This document shows positions 37,052 through 45,404 of a stretch of DNA of 64,000 bases, one piece after another. Below the pieces are notes generated by a model. The model worked only from the letters and a program-made list of their open reading frames with translations. It was not told where the DNA came from and ran no database searches. Within the stretch, counting starts at the first letter, position 1. Every line of letters begins with the position of its first letter. The stretch is from Agromyces humatus (GTDB taxonomy: Bacteria > Actinomycetota > Actinomycetes > Actinomycetales > Microbacteriaceae), in contig NZ_JAJQPD010000014.1 of NCBI RefSeq assembly GCF_021228295.1, forward strand, positions 28,220-92,219, in the 5' to 3' direction. A program made the position numbers and the translations under genes.

Positions 37052-37836
37052 CCGCACCGCTGCTCGAGATCAGCGATCTGTCCCTCCGTTACGGCGACGC
37101 GAAGATCCTGAATCGGGTGAACCTCGCTGTGGCGGCCGGCGAGACCGTCGGTCTGGTCGGCGAATCCGGATCCGGAAAGTCGAGTACGGTGCGCGCAGCG
37201 CTCCGGTTGCTGCCGACGTCAGCCAGCCTCGAAGGATCGGTGCGAATCGGCGGCCGTGACGTGCTCGGCGTCGATGAGCGGGAACTCCGCAGCATCCGCG
37301 CTGACGAGGTCGCGCTCATCCAACAGGATCCGCGCGGCGCGCTGAATCCGGTGCGGCGCATCGGCGACTCGCTCACCGAACGCCTCGTACGGGTGCACGG
37401 TGAACGGTCCGTCGATGCGAAGCGGCGCGGCCTCGAACTGCTCGAGGCCGTCGGGATCTCGCGTCCGGAGCACCGCTTCCGCCAATACCCGCACGAGCTC
37501 TCGGGCGGCATGCTCCAGCGCGTCGTCATCGCCGCAGCCCTCACCACCCGGCCGAAGCTGTTGCTCGCCGACGAGGCGACAAGCGCGCTCGACGTGACGA
37601 CGCAGGCGGAGGTGCTGGCAATCCTCCGCGACCAGCAACAGGAGCGCGGACTCGGGGTGCTCTTCATCACACACGACCTGCACCTCGCGGCCGCGTACTG
37701 CGATCGTGTGTATGTGATGCTGCGCGGCGAGGTCGTCGAAGAGTTGTCGGGGGCGAACCTGTTCGCCGGGGCGAGCGACCCGTATACCCGGTTGCTCCTC
37801 GAAGCTGTACCCACGATTCGGGAGGAGACGACATGA
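37048..37836 (+). CDS. Dpp/Opp-type ABC ATPase, DppD-like
   Basis: A 262-residue ATPase with Walker A LVGESGSGKSSTVRAAL, Q-loop LIQQDPRGALNPVRRIGDSL, signature ELSGGMLQRVVIAAALT, Walker B LLLADEATSALDVTTQ and H-loop THDLHLA. It is shorter than DppD of E. coli (327 aa) and lacks the C-terminal oligopeptide/dipeptide ABC extension with its Fe-S or zinc Cys cluster. The ATG at 37048 overlaps the DppC stop. Confidence 0.94.
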   Translation: MTAPLLEISDLSLRYGDAKILNRVNLAVAAGETVGLVGESGSGKSSTVRAALRLLPTSASLEGSVRIGGRDVLGVDERELRSIRADEVALIQQDPRGALNPVRRIGDSLTERLVRVHGERSVDAKRRGLELLEAVGISRPEHRFRQYPHELSGGMLQRVVIAAALTTRPKLLLADEATSALDVTTQAEVLAILRDQQQERGLGVLFITHDLHLAAAYCDRVYVMLRGEVVEELSGANLFAGASDPYTRLLLEAVPTIREETT

Positions 37837-38690
37837 ACACCTCCGCCACACCGCTCGTCGTGGCCGACGGGCTCCACCGCGCGTTCCACGTTGCACGCGG
37901 CGCGGACCCCGTGGTCGCAGTCGACGATGTCTCGTTCACGATCGAGGCGGGCGAGGCGCTCGGACTGGTCGGTGAGTCCGGTTCCGGCAAGTCGACGATC
38001 GCCCGTATCCTCGCCGGCCTCGAGCGCGCGGATTCGGGAAGCCTCAGGGTCGCCGGGATCGACCGGCGCACCGTCGGCCACGGTGCGGCAGCCCGGCTCG
38101 CCCGGGCCCGGCAGGTGCAGATGGTGTTCCAGGACCCGTACGGGTCACTCGACCGGCGACTGACCGTGGAACAGACCCTCACGCACGCCATGCGGTTGCA
38201 CGGCCTCGCCGGTGGCAGGGACGCGAAGGGCGGGGCCGCCGAACTGCTCGAGCGCGTACGGCTGTCAGCGACCCAGGCCCGTTTGAAGCCGTACCAGCTG
38301 AGCGGCGGCCAACGACAGCGCGTCGCGATCGCGCGGGCGCTCGCCGTCGAACCCGCCGTGCTGGTACTCGACGAAGCCGTCTCAGCGCTCGACGTCTCGG
38401 TTCAGGCGCAGATCCTCGAACTCCTCGATGAGATACGCCGCGAGTCCCGTATCTCGCTTCTGTTCGTCAGCCACGACCTTGCCGTGGTCGACGAGGTCAC
38501 TGACCGGGTTCTCGTGCTGTTCGGTGGAGCTGTCGTCGAGGAAGGCCGCACGCAGGACGTGCTGCGGAAACCCGCCCATCCCTACACGCGGCTGCTCATC
38601 GCGTCGGTGCCGGGGCCCGGTTGGGACCCGCACGACGTCATCGCACGACGCGCCGCGTTCGAGCTGTCACGCAGCGACGCGAGCACCTGA
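37833..38690 (+). CDS. Dpp/Opp-type ABC ATPase, DppF-like
   Basis: A 285-residue ATPase with Walker A LVGESGSGKSTIARILAGL, Q-loop MVFQDPYGSLDRRLTVEQTL (a DppF/OppF form), signature QLSGGQRQRVAIARALAVEP, Walker B VLVLDEAVSALDVSVQ and H-loop SHDLAVV. It ends with the PTRDVLRKPAHPYTRLL-like family tail. It is the last gene of the six-gene operon; its ATG overlaps the preceding stop. With the DppD-like protein it drives import of the substrate bound by the lipoprotein. Confidence 0.95.
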   Translation: MNTSATPLVVADGLHRAFHVARGADPVVAVDDVSFTIEAGEALGLVGESGSGKSTIARILAGLERADSGSLRVAGIDRRTVGHGAAARLARARQVQMVFQDPYGSLDRRLTVEQTLTHAMRLHGLAGGRDAKGGAAELLERVRLSATQARLKPYQLSGGQRQRVAIARALAVEPAVLVLDEAVSALDVSVQAQILELLDEIRRESRISLLFVSHDLAVVDEVTDRVLVLFGGAVVEEGRTQDVLRKPAHPYTRLLIASVPGPGWDPHDVIARRAAFELSRSDAST

Positions 38691-38710
38691 ACCCCGTCAG
38701 ACCACGAGGA

Positions 38711-38756
38711 GGCGGGCGTCGGCCCGGAGGAGGGCTCTGCCCCCGCCGGGCCCGCC
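38711..38756. terminator. Possible bidirectional terminator hairpin
   Basis: GC-only arms GGCGGGC plus GGCCCGG (from 38711) can pair with CCGGGCCCGCC (38746-38756) between the convergent DppF-like and YcnI genes. The pairing needs an internal bulge and there is no U-tract, so the call is weak. Confidence 0.35.
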
Positions 38757-38763
38757 GAGTCGG

Positions 38764-39444
38764 TCAGCCGTCGGCGCGACGGCGCCGCGCGGTGAGCGCG
38801 AGCACGATGCCGACGGTGCCGACCACGAGGCCGCCGATGCCGAGCACCCTGGCCACCGTGTCGTCGGAGGTCGTGGCTGCGACATCCGTCGCCGACTCGG
38901 CGTGGTCATCGGAGACGGTGGCCGCGGTTCCGTGCCCGCCCGCTTCGTCGGTCGCCTCGGTGACGACGATCGTCGGCGCCGGACTCTCGGGCTCGGCCTC
39001 GCCCTCTTCGGCGACCTCGCTCCAGTCGTTCTCGCCCTCGACGCACGTCTGGAGCACCGGGAATGCGAGCGTCTCGCCCGCAGCATCGTCGGGAAGGCGC
39101 ATCGAGAGTGCGATCGTGTCGCGATAGCCGTCTTCGATCGGGGTGATCGCGGTGTAGACGACCTGCGTCGTGCGATCGCCCTCGACGACCTTCTCGATCG
39201 TGTAGTTGGGGTTGAGCGTCGGCGAGACGCTGGGGATCGATTCGGGGATGTCGAACGTCAGCTTCGCCGTCGGCGACTCGGCGCAGCCGTGACTGAACGC
39301 GAACGTGAGCACGGTGCTGCTGCCGGCCGCGGTGCTGGTCGGCGTCACGCCGACGTGGGCGGAGGCGGTGAGCGGGGCGGCGAGTGCGAGGAGGACGCCG
39401 CCGGCGAGGGCGGTGGCGGCCATGGTCGTGGTGCGAATGGTCAT
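38764..39444 (-). CDS. YcnI-family (DUF1775) copper-binding membrane protein
   Basis: A 226-residue protein. The signal peptide is expected to be cut at ASA|HVGV so that His becomes residue 1, the mono-histidine copper ligand of YcnI proteins. The YcnI domain (about residues 30-160) contains TFAFSHGCAESPTAKLTFDIPE and VLQTCVEGENDWSEV. An acidic linker and one C-terminal helix with RRRRADG anchor it. YcnI acts as a copper chaperone or store at the cell surface. The ATG at 39444 has AGGA 8 nt upstream. The neighbouring upstream membrane protein with GHHHD may be a partner. Confidence 0.9.
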   Translation of the reverse strand: MTIRTTTMAATALAGGVLLALAAPLTASAHVGVTPTSTAAGSSTVLTFAFSHGCAESPTAKLTFDIPESIPSVSPTLNPNYTIEKVVEGDRTTQVVYTAITPIEDGYRDTIALSMRLPDDAAGETLAFPVLQTCVEGENDWSEVAEEGEAEPESPAPTIVVTEATDEAGGHGTAATVSDDHAESATDVAATTSDDTVARVLGIGGLVVGTVGIVLALTARRRRADG

Positions 39445-39554
39445 GATGATCCTGATTCTGTGCGTGGGTCGCTGAAGCGACGCGTGCCGGTGTGGGGTGA
39501 TTCGGAGCCGCAGCGCGCGCGGGCGCAGGAACGCAGAACGTCGGATGACGCTGC

Positions 39555-40163
39555 TCAGGCGGCGGCGAACCCCAGCGGCGGGCCCCGATGACGCATCGCG
39601 GACAGCACGATCAGTCGGGTGCTCGCGCGCGGCGCGCGTGTGACGGCGGGCTGCAGTCGAGGCAGCCACTGACCGTCGAGCTCGGGAACCTTCGGCAGCA
39701 CCGACGCGACGGCGACGCGGATCGCCCCCAACGTCGCCCGCAACGCCCGCTCGCCGTGCCGGATGGCGACGACCGTGACGGCGACCGCGACCAGGTGCGA
39801 GATCAGCATCGGCGCCTCGAACGCGGTCGGCGAACTCGCGGTCGACGACCAGTCGACCGTGTCGTGGTGGTGGCCCATCGACCCCGGCGCCAGTGTCGGC
39901 TGCGTGGTCGGGGTCGCGGTGCGCACGGAGTACAGCGCGTGCAGCGCGAACTGCGTCGCCGCGACGGCGATCACGGTGCGCGTGAGCGTCAGCCGGCCAC
40001 CGGCGACGGTGAGGCACAGGAGGGTCGAGAAGGCCATCGACAGCACGACGGCGAGCGGCCCGGGCGGCGTTCCGCCGCCGACGGTGTGCGAGAGCGCGGC
40101 GACGAAGGTCGCGAAGGCCGCGACCGCCGCGCCCTGCGCGACACGCGCCCATCTCGAAGTCAC
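39555..40163 (-). CDS. Membrane protein, unknown function (possible copper partner of YcnI)
   Basis: A 202-residue protein with five helices: a first-helix segment QGAAVAAFATFVAALSHTVGG, a loop after helix three containing the His cluster SMGHHHDTVDW, and a C-terminal tail of about 60 residues rich in Arg and Pro. The His cluster and the position directly upstream of the YcnI gene, 110 bp away on the same strand, suggest a metal role; this is only contextual. The ATG at 40163 is the longest plausible start. No named family is recognised with confidence. Confidence 0.78.
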   Translation of the reverse strand: MTSRWARVAQGAAVAAFATFVAALSHTVGGGTPPGPLAVVLSMAFSTLLCLTVAGGRLTLTRTVIAVAATQFALHALYSVRTATPTTQPTLAPGSMGHHHDTVDWSSTASSPTAFEAPMLISHLVAVAVTVVAIRHGERALRATLGAIRVAVASVLPKVPELDGQWLPRLQPAVTRAPRASTRLIVLSAMRHRGPPLGFAAA

Positions 40164-40273
40164 ACGGGAAGCCTAGGCGACCGGGTGGCGGCTCGGCTAC
40201 CGCGTCGAGCCCGGCGCCTCGAGCTCGGCGTCCGGCGGGAGCGTCTCGACGGCGTCGCGGGTCTCGGGCAGCT

Positions 40274-40305
40274 GAATGGCCCGGGACGATCGCCCCGGGC
40301 CATTC
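40274..40305 (-). terminator. Strong hairpin terminator after the 5'-nucleotidase gene
   Basis: GAATGGCCCGGG (40274-40285) and CCCGGGCCATTC (40294-40305) form a perfect 12-bp stem with an 8-nt loop. It starts 17 bp beyond the stop of the nucleotidase gene. A short AT-poor tail means it is not a classical U-tract terminator, as is common in high-GC actinobacteria. Confidence 0.75.
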
Positions 40306-40321
40306 GATCGCGCGATGCGAC

Positions 40322-42325
40322 TCAGTCGACCGTGAGCAGGAACGAGCTCATCGTTCCCGTCCCGGTGGTGATCGTGAACCGCTCGGGGCCGCTGGCCCCT
40401 GCCGGGATGTCGAACACCACCGTCGCCGTGCCGATCTCGTCGAAGTTCGGCGTGAACGCCCTCACCACCGGCGCGCTGCCCAGCGCCGCACCGTCGAGCG
40501 AGATGCTCGCCGTCGTGGCGCCCGGCTCGTCGCGGCTGAAGTCGAGCGACGACAGGTTCACCGTCACCGAGTCGCCGACGTCGTAGCCGTCGGCATCGGG
40601 TCCGGAGACCACGACGCCCACCGCGCGCTGCGCGAGGTCGGGCGAGACCGTGCCGAACGTCTCGAAGTAGTCGACCATCGCCTCGAGGTCGATCTTGCCG
40701 CTGTCGGCCTTGTTCGTGCCCAGGGCGAGGGTGAAGAAGCTGTCACCGCCCGAGGCGAGGAACGAGTTGACGCCGACGCTGTAGACAGCTGCCGGGTCGA
40801 TCGGCACACCGTCGAGGAGGATCTCGGTGATGTGCGACCCGTCGACGGCGCCCGGGTCATAGGTGTAGGTGAGCGCTTCGTTCACGCCGAGTTTCAGGAA
40901 CGGACGCGACGCGCCGACGGGCTGCCACTGCTCCTCGAGCACCTGCTTGATCTGCGCTCCCGTGAGGTTCGTGGTCACGAGGGTGTTCGCGAACGGCTGC
41001 ACGGCGGCGGCCTCGCGGTAGGTGACCGTACCCGCGTCGAGGTCGGCGCGCAGGCCGCCCGGATTCATGAACGTGACGTCGACGTCACGCGTGCCGTCGA
41101 CCTCGAGCGCCCACAGTTGCACGTCGGCGACGAAGTTACCGAGGGTCGACTCGCCGCCGCGGTTCTCGAGGACCGGTGGCGCGGCGGCCCGCACCGCGCG
41201 GCCGAGCGCAGCCGTCGTCTCTCCGATTTCGACGTTGCCGAGCTCATCGGCCACGACCTTCGCGGCGGCGACACTCGTTGCGATGTCGGGATCCTGTTCG
41301 AACAGGTAGCCGATGATATTGCCCGTCGCGTCGCGCTTCGCCATCGTGTAGATGGTGTTCTCCATCTTCGTGACTGACTTGGTCGCGCGATCGTACGAGA
41401 TCTCCATGTTGCTGAAGCGCTCGCCGTACTGGCCGCTCGAGATGACGGGCCGGCCGTCGATCACGTGGTTGTACGGCAGGTGCGTGTGGCCCGAGACGAT
41501 CGCGTCGATGTTGTCGTTCGCGTTGAGGACGATGTCGCCGAACCGTGTGTTCGGGTCGATCGCCGAAGCGACGTCGGTGGTGGCGGCACCCTCATGTACG
41601 AGCATGATGACGATGTCGGCCTCGCCGTTGTTCTTCTTGCCGTCGCTCAGCTGGTCGGCGACACGGTTCGCCGCCTCGACGGGGCTGCCGACAGTGATGT
41701 CGGCGATGCCCGAGGGGCTCACGAGCGACGGGAGCTCGTCGGTCACCGCGCCGACGAAGCCGATCGTCACGCCCTGGAACTTCTGCAGCCAATACTCCTC
41801 GAGCGCAGGGTCACCGGTCGCCTTGTCGTAGATGTTCGCACCGAGGTACGCCCAGTCGGCCAACGGTATGACCCGGTCGGTGAGGTCGGCGAAGCCCTTG
41901 TCGAACTCGTGGTTGCCGACGGCGCTCACGTCGAGACCCGCGGCGTTGAGGGTCTCGATCGTGGGCACGTCCTGCTGGATGAACGACGTGAACGTCGACG
42001 CGCCGATCATGTCGCCGGCTGCAGCGAAGACCGTGTTCGAGTTCTCGGCGCGGAAGGAGTTCACCGCGGTGGCGAGCGCGGCGATACCGCCGGCACTGCC
42101 TTCCTGCTCGATGCGGCCGTGGAAGTCGTTGACGGTGAAGAGGTTGATGTCGACGTTCCGGGCCTCTTCGCCCCTCGGCGACGGCGCAGCCTGCGCCGGT
42201 GCGAACGCGCCGAGCGTGAGCCCGACGGCCGCGGCCGTGGCGAGCGCTGCCCCGGCGACGATCCGCCTGCGTGTACGTGTGGTCCCCTTGGCGCGGAGGT
42301 CCGCACCGTTGGAATGTGACTGCAT
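40322..42325 (-). CDS. Secreted 5'-nucleotidase/2',3'-cyclic phosphodiesterase
   Basis: A 667-residue secreted enzyme that releases nucleosides and phosphate. The signal peptide (RTRRRIVAGAALATAAAVG... AQA|APS) precedes the metallophosphatase domain, with metal motifs FTVNDFHGRIE, AAGDMIGAS, AVGNHEFDKG and VSGHTHLPY. From about residue 370 comes the 5'-nucleotidase C domain (GNFVADVQLWAL, FMNPGGLRADL, GGDSFFTLA). A C-terminal segment of about 90 residues looks like an Ig-type domain. Unusually for the family no LPXTG or membrane anchor follows, so it is probably released. The ATG at 42325 is preceded by GAGGAGAC. It is followed by a strong hairpin terminator. Confidence 0.95.
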   Translation of the reverse strand: MQSHSNGADLRAKGTTRTRRRIVAGAALATAAAVGLTLGAFAPAQAAPSPRGEEARNVDINLFTVNDFHGRIEQEGSAGGIAALATAVNSFRAENSNTVFAAAGDMIGASTFTSFIQQDVPTIETLNAAGLDVSAVGNHEFDKGFADLTDRVIPLADWAYLGANIYDKATGDPALEEYWLQKFQGVTIGFVGAVTDELPSLVSPSGIADITVGSPVEAANRVADQLSDGKKNNGEADIVIMLVHEGAATTDVASAIDPNTRFGDIVLNANDNIDAIVSGHTHLPYNHVIDGRPVISSGQYGERFSNMEISYDRATKSVTKMENTIYTMAKRDATGNIIGYLFEQDPDIATSVAAAKVVADELGNVEIGETTAALGRAVRAAAPPVLENRGGESTLGNFVADVQLWALEVDGTRDVDVTFMNPGGLRADLDAGTVTYREAAAVQPFANTLVTTNLTGAQIKQVLEEQWQPVGASRPFLKLGVNEALTYTYDPGAVDGSHITEILLDGVPIDPAAVYSVGVNSFLASGGDSFFTLALGTNKADSGKIDLEAMVDYFETFGTVSPDLAQRAVGVVVSGPDADGYDVGDSVTVNLSSLDFSRDEPGATTASISLDGAALGSAPVVRAFTPNFDEIGTATVVFDIPAGASGPERFTITTGTGTMSSFLLTVD

Positions 42326-42561
42326 CCCGTTGTCTCCTCTGCGAGTCGCCCGAGGAGCGTCGGATTCGCATTCCCCGGCAATGCGCCCCCCGACACGCCG
42401 TGCAGGGGACTCTCGCAGCCTACGGTCGCGTTCCGGCCCTGCCAAGGGGTTCACGCGCATTGCTCGCCCGGTCGTTACCCGGGATTCATCGGAGCTGCTC
42501 ACATGAGCACGAATGCCCGATCAGTCCGCGCGAATGCGCACCCGCGCACCCTGGCCACGGG

Positions 42562-45105
42562 TCAGAGCCGGACGACCTCGGTGACCCGCACGACGGCAGC
42601 GCCCTCGTCGGCCGAGGCATCGAGGTCGACCTCGGCGCGGATGCGCCAGTCGCGATCGCCCGCCGGGTCGTCGATCGTCTGCTCGACGCGCCAGACTCCG
42701 TTCGGGGCATCCGTCTCGTCGATCGCGACGAGCTGCGGCGACCGGGCCGCCGGCCCGACGCCGATCTCGTCGTGCTCGTCATAGTAGCGGTCGAGCGCGT
42801 CGGGCCAGTCGACATCGGGGTCGAGGTCGGCGAGCTCGTCGTCGCGCTGGAGCGCGGCGAGCTGCACCCGCCGGAAGAGCTCGTTGCGCACCAGCACCGT
42901 GAACGCGCGGCGATTGGTGACGACGCTCGGCGGGGCCGGCGGCACGACGGCGGCCTCATCCTCGGGCAGGTGCGACGCCGGGTCGATGAGTTCGGCCCAC
43001 TCGTCGACGAGGCTCGAGTCGACCTGGCGCACGAGTTCGCCGAGCCACTCGATCAGGTCGAGCAGCTCCTCGTTCTTCGCCTCCTCGGGCACGGTCTGCC
43101 GCACCGCGCGGAACGCGTCCGACAGGTACCGCAGCACGAGCCCCTCGCTGCGCGCGAGTTGATAGAACGAGACGTATTCCCCGAATGACATGCTGCGCTC
43201 GAACATGTCGCGCACGACCGACTTGGGGCTGAGCTCGAAGTCGCGCACCCACGGCTGGCTCGACGCGAACGTCTCGAACGATTGCGCGAGCAGCTCGTCG
43301 AGGAGCTTCGGCCACGTGACTTCTTCGAGCAGCTCCATGCGCTGGTCGTACTCGATGCCCTCCTGCTTCATCGCGCCGACCGCCTCGCCGCGGGCCTTGT
43401 ACTGCTGCTGCGAGAGGATCGGCCGGGGGTCGTCGAGCGTCGACTCGATGATCGACACGACGTCGAGTGAGTAGTGCCCCGTGCCGACGCCGGGCGTGCC
43501 CGGCGCCTCGTGAGGGTCGAGCAGTTCGATCGCGGCGAGCGCGAACGGCGACAACGGCTGGTTGAGGGCGAAGTTCGGCTGCAGGTCGACGGTCAGCCTG
43601 ATCTCGGCGAGCGAATGAAGGGATGCCGCGGGCGGGCGCACTTCGACGACGCCCGCGTCACGCAGCGTGCGGAAGATGTCGAGGGCGCGCCGGGCGAGCT
43701 CGAACTGCCGGGCGCGCGGCTCGTGGTTGTCGAAGACGAGCGAACGGATGTCGCCGACGACGTCTCCCCCGCGCGCGATCACGTTGATGAGCATCGCCGC
43801 GGTGAGCTGCAGGTGCGGCGCGAGCGGTTCGGGCTGAGCCTCGACGAGCCGCTCGAACGACGCCGCACTCCAGTTCACGAACCCCGCCGGAGCCTTCTTG
43901 CGCACGACCTTCTTGAGCTTCTTCGGGTCGTCGCCGGCCTTGCGCACGGCGACCTCGTTCTCGATCTCGTGGTCTGGCGCGAGCACCACGACGGTGCCGG
44001 CCGTGTCGTAACCGGCTCGTCCGGCCCGCCCCGCGATCTGGTGGAACTCGCGGGCGCTGAGCTGGCGCATCCGCTGCCCGTCGTATTTCGACAACGCCGT
44101 GATGAGCACCGTGCGGATCGGGACGTTGATGCCGACCCCGAGTGTGTCGGTGCCGCAGATCACGCGCAGCAGGCCGCGCTGCGCGAGCGTCTCGACGAGC
44201 CGCCGGTATCGCGGCAGCATACCGGCGTGATGCACGCCGATGCCCGCGCGCACGAGGCGCGAGAGCGTCTTGCCGAACGCCGTGTTGAACCGGAACCCGC
44301 CGATCGCCTCGGCGATCTCATCACGCTGATCGCGGGTCACGACCCGGATCGACGACAGCGCCTGCGCGCGCTCCATCGCGGCCGCCTGCGAGAAGTGCAC
44401 GATGTACACGGGCGCCTGTCTCGTCTCGAGCAGCTCTTCGACGGTCTCCTGCACCGGGGTCTTCGCATACGAGAAGTGCAGCGGCACCGGCCGCTCGACC
44501 CCCGTCACCTGCGCGGTGACGCGACCCGTGCGCCGCGTGAGGTCGGCGGCGATGTCCGTGACGTCGCCGAGCGTGGCCGACATGAGGATGAACTGGGCAC
44601 GCGACAGGGTGATGAGCGGCACCTGCCACGCCCAGCCGCGGTCGGAGTCGCCGTAGAAGTGGAACTCGTCCATGACGACCTGGTCGACATCGGCGTCGGC
44701 GCCCTGGCGCAGCGCGAGGTTCGCGAGGATCTCGGCGGTGCAGCAGATGATCGGGGCGTCGGCGTTCACCGAGCTGTCGCCCGTGACCATCCCCACGTTC
44801 TGCGCGCCGAAGATCTCGACGAGCTGGAAGAACTTCTCGCTCACGAGCGCCTTGATGGGCGCCGTGTAGAACGAGCGGCCCCCTTGGGCGACGGATGCCG
44901 CGTGCGCGGCCACTGCCACGAGGGACTTGCCGGTGCCCGTGGGCGTCGAGAGGATCACGTTGGCGCCCGAGACGATCTCGATGACGGCCTCATCCTGCGC
45001 GGGGTAGAGCGTGAGCCCGCGATCACCCGACCACTCGACGAAGGCGTCGTACGTCGCGTCGGCGTCGAACGGGCGTGGAACGCGATCGAGCAGGGGCAGG
45101 GTCAT
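42562..45105 (-). CDS. DEAD/DEAH-box helicase with DUF3516 C-terminal domain
   Basis: An 847-residue superfamily 2 helicase. N-terminal motifs are STPTGTGKSLVAVAA (Walker A), DEFHFYGDSDRGWAWQ (Walker B variant DEFH), SATLGD, HHAGMLPRYRR, GTDTLGVGIN and QIAGRAGRAGYDT. This is the Ski2/Mtr4/HelY-like group. The actinobacterial DUF3516 region occupies about residues 420-847. It presumably unwinds RNA or DNA. The ATG at 45105 is chosen over the upstream frame to 45123. It diverges from the membrane-hydrolase gene across 299 bp. Confidence 0.93.
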   Translation of the reverse strand: MTLPLLDRVPRPFDADATYDAFVEWSGDRGLTLYPAQDEAVIEIVSGANVILSTPTGTGKSLVAVAAHAASVAQGGRSFYTAPIKALVSEKFFQLVEIFGAQNVGMVTGDSSVNADAPIICCTAEILANLALRQGADADVDQVVMDEFHFYGDSDRGWAWQVPLITLSRAQFILMSATLGDVTDIAADLTRRTGRVTAQVTGVERPVPLHFSYAKTPVQETVEELLETRQAPVYIVHFSQAAAMERAQALSSIRVVTRDQRDEIAEAIGGFRFNTAFGKTLSRLVRAGIGVHHAGMLPRYRRLVETLAQRGLLRVICGTDTLGVGINVPIRTVLITALSKYDGQRMRQLSAREFHQIAGRAGRAGYDTAGTVVVLAPDHEIENEVAVRKAGDDPKKLKKVVRKKAPAGFVNWSAASFERLVEAQPEPLAPHLQLTAAMLINVIARGGDVVGDIRSLVFDNHEPRARQFELARRALDIFRTLRDAGVVEVRPPAASLHSLAEIRLTVDLQPNFALNQPLSPFALAAIELLDPHEAPGTPGVGTGHYSLDVVSIIESTLDDPRPILSQQQYKARGEAVGAMKQEGIEYDQRMELLEEVTWPKLLDELLAQSFETFASSQPWVRDFELSPKSVVRDMFERSMSFGEYVSFYQLARSEGLVLRYLSDAFRAVRQTVPEEAKNEELLDLIEWLGELVRQVDSSLVDEWAELIDPASHLPEDEAAVVPPAPPSVVTNRRAFTVLVRNELFRRVQLAALQRDDELADLDPDVDWPDALDRYYDEHDEIGVGPAARSPQLVAIDETDAPNGVWRVEQTIDDPAGDRDWRIRAEVDLDASADEGAAVVRVTEVVRL

Positions 45106-45166
45106 CCGTCGAGTCTGCCGCACTGCGACGCGGTCGTTCGCATTCGCCCGCTCGCATTCGAAGGGG

Positions 45167-45214
45167 GAAGCCGGCCGGCAACGCGATTTCGGGTGCGTGG
45201 CGCCGGCCGGCTTC
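45167..45214. repeat. Perfect 13-bp inverted repeat in a divergent promoter region
   Basis: GAAGCCGGCCGGC (45167-45179) and GCCGGCCGGCTTC (45202-45214) form a perfect stem with a 22-nt loop. It lies 62 bp upstream of the helicase start and 190 bp before the hydrolase start, so it is not downstream of any annotated gene. A second inverted pair, TGACATCTGA (45317-45326) and TCAGATGTCA (45375-45384), lies just before the hydrolase start. These may be operators, an attenuator, or mark a small transcript; nothing else is seen in this 299-bp gap. Confidence 0.6.
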
Positions 45215-45404
45215 GCGACCGCCGCGATCCCGGTGACAGTTCCCCCTGCAGTCCGGGAGCGGCGATCGTGATCAACCGTAGGTTTCGGAGGCCGCCCCTG
45301 TGATCAGGGGCAGCACTGACATCTGATGCGGCCGGGCACTGTTCCGCTCGGAGGCTGCGAGCGCTAACGTTCGCTCAGATGTCACCTCGAGGAAGGCCCC
45401 CGCG

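Noticed and set aside
40195..40272. Minus-strand fragment with ETRDAVETLPPDAELEAPGS-like translation
   Set aside because: The short frame has no start codon and runs through the terminator hairpin. There is not enough evidence for a gene or remnant.
43474..45303. 609-residue plus-strand frame opposite the DUF3516 helicase
   Set aside because: No recognisable motif. The helicase motifs on the minus strand are complete and explain the region.
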